From assembly GCA_934778125.1 (NCBI GenBank), contig CAKVOF010000027.1:1-16098 (forward strand): a DNA stretch of 16,098 bases, written 5' to 3'. Shown piece by piece: positions 13,665 through 16,098 of the stretch (the stretch's first letter is position 1; each line of letters begins with the position of its first letter). The position numbers and the translations under genes were made by a program. The stretch is from an uncultured Clostridia bacterium (GTDB lineage: Bacteria; Bacillota; Clostridia; Christensenellales; UBA1242). The notes beneath the pieces were generated by a model that worked only from the letters and a program-made list of their open reading frames with translations, had not been told where the DNA came from and searched no databases.

Positions 13665-13973
13665 ATGAAATTTAGTGAATTGAATGGTAATGATAAAGAT
13701 AATGTTAAAAGTGACAATATAACGATAAATGGAAATAAAAACAATATAAACGCAAGTAGCATTGAAAATCTATATAACAAATATTCATCATTTTCAGAAG
13801 ATGAATTAATGAGAGAGTTTTTGAGGCAAAGTGCAAAGCAGAGTAAAAACGGAAATTTAAGCAAGGATAAAATTTCTTCAATGAGAGATGTTTTGTTTCC
13901 GTATTTAAACGATAAACAAAAGAATAAATTTAATAATTTAATGAAAATGGTGAGTGATGATAGTAAAAATTGA
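13665..13973 (+). CDS. Small Asn/Lys-rich hypothetical protein, coupled to the S8 protease
   Basis: Not recognised by name. The 102-residue protein has a polar, Asn/Asp-rich N-terminal half (to about residue 43), which looks disordered. A helical C-terminal half follows: YSSFSEDELMREFLRQSAKQ, then GNLSKDKISSMRDVLFPYLNDKQKNKFNNLMKMV. The pattern of SEDEL-M, then a Gly-turn, then a Pro-Tyr-Leu-(N)-x-x-Q-x helix pair suggests a compact helical domain. ATG 13665 has AGGAG 5 nt upstream, which decides it over a TTG 15 bp earlier. Its last 17 bases overlap the S8 protease gene, so the two are probably translationally coupled. It could be a partner, inhibitor or substrate of the protease, but this rests only on the overlap. 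Confidence 0.75.
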   Translation: MKFSELNGNDKDNVKSDNITINGNKNNINASSIENLYNKYSSFSEDELMREFLRQSAKQSKNGNLSKDKISSMRDVLFPYLNDKQKNKFNNLMKMVSDDSKN

Positions 13974-15117
13974 ACCTGAGTTATTAAAAAAAGTTATAAT
14001 TGAAAGTGATAAAAATAATCTAAATTGCGTTGTTTTTGCAAATAACTATAATAATTTATTGCGGAGAGTTAGAAATAACAAAATAACGCTTGTTGAAGAA
14101 TTGCCATTTATAAATGCTGTTTGTGTGAAAATGGATAGAAGTAATTTGATGAATATGGCTGAATGCAATAATGTTAAATATATTACTAGTGTTACAAAGG
14201 TCACATCGTGCATTAATGTGTCAAAAAAAATTATGGGTGTTGAAAATGTGGCAATTAAAAATTCATCGAATTTTTCAGTTGCTGTTATAGATACAGGTAT
14301 TTATCCGCACTTGGATTTTACGCTTGGTAAAAATAGAATTTTAACATTCCACGAGGTTATAAATGGTCGAAATATACCTTACGATGATAATGGTCACGGT
14401 ACATTTGTTGCAGGCTTGATAGTTTCTAGTGGATTTTTAAGTTCGGGAAAATATTCCGGTGTTGATCCAAATGTTAATATTGTGTCCGTTAAAGCATTAG
14501 ATGAAAATGGTGAAACCAACTCTCTTAATATTTTAAAAGCGATGCAATGGGTTTATAGCAATAAAGAAAAATACAATATTAAAGTTGTTTGCATGAGTTT
14601 TGGTAGTTTAGTTTTAAATTATAATGATCCGCTGATTATTGGTGCTGAAAGTTTATGGGATTCAGGAATTGTTGTTTGTTCTGCGAGTGGGAATAGCGGA
14701 CCTGAGATTTCAACTATTAAATCGCCTGGAGCCAGTAGTAAAATAATCACTGTTGGTGCTTTGAGAGATAACCGCAACGAGGATGAATCATTTGATGAGA
14801 ATAAGTTTAAGGTCGCTGATTTTTCAAGTCGAGGCCCGATTCTTAATAATTATAAACCAGATTTAGTTGTGAGTGGTGTTGATGTTGTTTCGGCGTGTAA
14901 TTACAAAATCAATAAAACATTTTATGGTAAAATGAGTGGAAGTAGTGTTTCAACGCCAATAGTGGCTGGAATATGTTCATTGCTTACAAAAAAATATCCA
15001 AATTATACTCCAAATCAAATAAAAAAACTTCTTATAACGCATTGCAAAAAGATTAAAGGAGATAGAAATGAAGAGGGATTTGGGTGGTTAAATATAAAAA
15101 AAGTATTTATCAACTAA
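13957..15117 (+). CDS. Subtilisin-like serine protease (S8), no signal peptide
   Basis: Serine endopeptidase of the subtilase family. In 386 residues the complete triad is visible: D112 in AVIDTGIYPH, H147 in DNGHGTFVAG, and S330 in MSGSSVSTPIVAG. The oxyanion Asn is N246 in SASGNSGPE. The first ~95 residues (EPELLKKVIIES through LPFINAVCVKM and VKYITSVTKV) resemble an I9-type propeptide that chaperones folding. The N-terminus is not a signal peptide and no transmembrane segment is seen, so the protease is probably intracellular, like AprX or the Isp group. ATG 13957 is chosen: GGTGA (13949-13953) matches the 3' part of the full anti-Shine-Dalgarno complement at suitable spacing. GTG 13954 is the alternative. 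It overlaps the small upstream gene by 17 bp, and its 3' end overlaps the convergent aminotransferase gene by 4 bp. Confidence 0.9.
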   Translation: MIVKIEPELLKKVIIESDKNNLNCVVFANNYNNLLRRVRNNKITLVEELPFINAVCVKMDRSNLMNMAECNNVKYITSVTKVTSCINVSKKIMGVENVAIKNSSNFSVAVIDTGIYPHLDFTLGKNRILTFHEVINGRNIPYDDNGHGTFVAGLIVSSGFLSSGKYSGVDPNVNIVSVKALDENGETNSLNILKAMQWVYSNKEKYNIKVVCMSFGSLVLNYNDPLIIGAESLWDSGIVVCSASGNSGPEISTIKSPGASSKIITVGALRDNRNEDESFDENKFKVADFSSRGPILNNYKPDLVVSGVDVVSACNYKINKTFYGKMSGSSVSTPIVAGICSLLTKKYPNYTPNQIKKLLITHCKKIKGDRNEEGFGWLNIKKVFIN

Positions 15118-15141
15118 TTTGAAGTTGATAAATATTTTTTT
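15096..15141. terminator. Bidirectional terminator spanning the overlapping ends of the S8 and aminotransferase genes
   Basis: TATTTATCAAC (15104-15114) pairs perfectly with GTTGATAAATA (15124-15134). The pairing continues by one G-U pair into an A-run on the left and a T-run on the right. The 9-nt loop is 15115-15123. Both strands have a T-tract after the hairpin. The arms code for the C-termini of both proteins. Confidence 0.85.
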
Positions 15142-16098
15142 ATTGCCTTTGTAATTTTTAAAATATCGCGCTTTTTATTATAGTAACCAATACTAATTCT
15201 AATTAGTCCTGTGCTAAGAGTGCCTAAATTTTTGTGGATTATTGGTGCGCAGTGTAACCCGTTTCGTGTGCAAATGTTTTTAGTGTTTAGGTAGTCGTAT
15301 AAATCATCAATTGGCATATTTTTTGGCCTTATGCTGATAACCCCGCTAGAGGGTGAGTGGCAGTATATTTCAATGTCTTTAATTTGTTCTAATTCAGATA
15401 ATAACATTTTAGATAAAAATGCAATTTTATTGTTAATTCTATTAAAGTTGTTATTTACAAATTTAACGCCTTCATTTAAAGCTATTATTGCAGGAAGGTT
15501 CATTGTTCCTGCCTCAAATCCTTCTGGTGGCGTGCTTGGCTGATTAATATTTTCACTTTCAGTGCCTGTGCCACCAAATTTTATTGGCTTAATATTAACA
15601 CCATTAATTAAAAGTGCACCTATTCCTTGTGGTGAATATAATCCTTTGTGTCCGGCTATGCAAAGAAGATTGATGTTGTCTTCTTGAATATTTATTTTAA
15701 TATGTCCGGCACTTTGAGCTGAATCAACACAATAAATCAAGTTGTTTTCTTTACAATATTTTCCAATAGATTTTATATCTGATGTTGCACCTGTAACGTT
15801 GCTTGTGTGATTCGTTACAACAAGATATGTGTTTGTTTTAACTGCTTTCATTATATCTATATTCGTGATTCTGTTATCTTTGTTTGAAGGTTTAACCAAG
15901 GTGTAGGATATATTGTAAGTCTTTTTTAAATAATTTAAAGTTCTTAAAACGCTGTTGTGTTCGAATATGGTCGATATTATGTGTCCGTTTGACTTTGCTG
16001 TTCCAATTAATGCAAGATTAATGCTTTCCGTACAACCCGCAGTAAATATAACAGTCGCAGGTTTTTTTAAATTGAAAAATTTTGAAATGTTATTTCTT
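15114..16098 (-). CDS. Class V aminotransferase / cysteine desulfurase family protein, 5' end outside window
   Basis: PLP-dependent enzyme of the NifS/SufS-related class V group; typical members take sulfur from cysteine and leave alanine. The minus-strand frame stays open to the window edge (327 residues visible), so the TTG at 15899 is internal. Motifs in order are FTAGCTESINLAL, STIFEHNSVLRTL, TSNVTGA, YCVDSAQSAGHIKI, and AGHKGLYSPQGIGALL with the PLP-binding lysine. EGFEAGTMNLPAI and the NGLHCAP loop follow, the loop carrying the likely catalytic cysteine. RISIGYYNKKRDI is near the C-terminus. The GHKGLYSPQG form suggests the less-studied cysteine desulfurase family rather than the housekeeping IscS. 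No Fe-S or tRNA-thiolation partner is visible, so the pathway is unknown. It converges on the S8 gene with a 4-bp overlap. Confidence 0.88.
   Translation of the reverse strand, partial: RNNISKFFNLKKPATVIFTAGCTESINLALIGTAKSNGHIISTIFEHNSVLRTLNYLKKTYNISYTLVKPSNKDNRITNIDIMKAVKTNTYLVVTNHTSNVTGATSDIKSIGKYCKENNLIYCVDSAQSAGHIKINIQEDNINLLCIAGHKGLYSPQGIGALLINGVNIKPIKFGGTGTESENINQPSTPPEGFEAGTMNLPAIIALNEGVKFVNNNFNRINNKIAFLSKMLLSELEQIKDIEIYCHSPSSGVISIRPKNMPIDDLYDYLNTKNICTRNGLHCAPIIHKNLGTLSTGLIRISIGYYNKKRDILKITKAIKKYLSTSN

Noticed and set aside
13634..13864. 76-codon minus-strand frame opposite the small helical protein
   Set aside because: No ribosome binding site, Leu/Phe/Ser-rich product typical of the reverse of an Asn/Lys-rich gene; the plus-strand gene has a clear AGGAG.
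15114..15899. Aminotransferase gene as a complete 261-residue protein starting at TTG 15899
   Set aside because: The frame stays open upstream and the preceding residues (TAGCTESINLAL, EHNSVLR) are family motifs, so the gene continues beyond the window.
1..16098. Mobile elements, CRISPR arrays, tRNA or rRNA genes, phage or toxin-antitoxin genes
   Set aside because: No transposase, integrase, regularly spaced repeats or cloverleaf-like segments were seen; gene order looks chromosomal throughout.

Overview
The window is strongly AT-rich chromosomal DNA from a spore-forming Bacillota, most likely a Clostridia-type bacterium. The reasons are the gene order comEC-holA-rpsT-gpr (a conserved Firmicute neighbourhood), a germination protease gene (gpr), ClpC, long-form HPF, GGAG-type ribosome binding sites and AT-rich intrinsic terminators. 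The species cannot be named from sequence alone. No mobile element, CRISPR array, tRNA or rRNA was seen, and no stretch longer than about 300 bases lacks a gene.

Left part (1-4320): the 3' end of comEC overlaps holA (DNA polymerase III delta) by ATGA. A bidirectional terminator separates holA from the convergent rpsT (ribosomal protein S20, minus strand). gpr is divergent from rpsT and is followed by a small membrane-anchored lytic transglycosylase. spoIIP, often found after gpr in bacilli, is absent here.

Middle (4320-11700): a lysS-degV operon with its own promoter, a terminator, an MTA/SAH-deaminase-type amidohydrolase, another terminator, then clpC and hpf, each with its own promoter. 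These last two genes serve protein quality control and ribosome hibernation.

Right part (11700-16098) is the least ordinary. A translationally coupled pair encodes a degenerate ABC ATPase (Walker A kept; signature, catalytic Glu and switch His lost) and a stand-alone PucR/CdaR-type helix-turn-helix protein. Next come two unrecognised Asn-rich proteins transcribed divergently. The second overlaps a signal-peptide-less subtilisin (S8) gene, and that gene meets a class V aminotransferase/cysteine desulfurase tail-to-tail. Both stop codons of that last pair lie at the loop of a shared terminator hairpin.

The strongest candidates for something undescribed are the degenerate-ATPase/HTH pair with a palindrome on its promoter, the small protein-subtilisin pair, and a ComEC whose metallo-beta-lactamase-like domain has lost its metal motif. 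Six-frame products were judged by motif recognition only; no database search was run.
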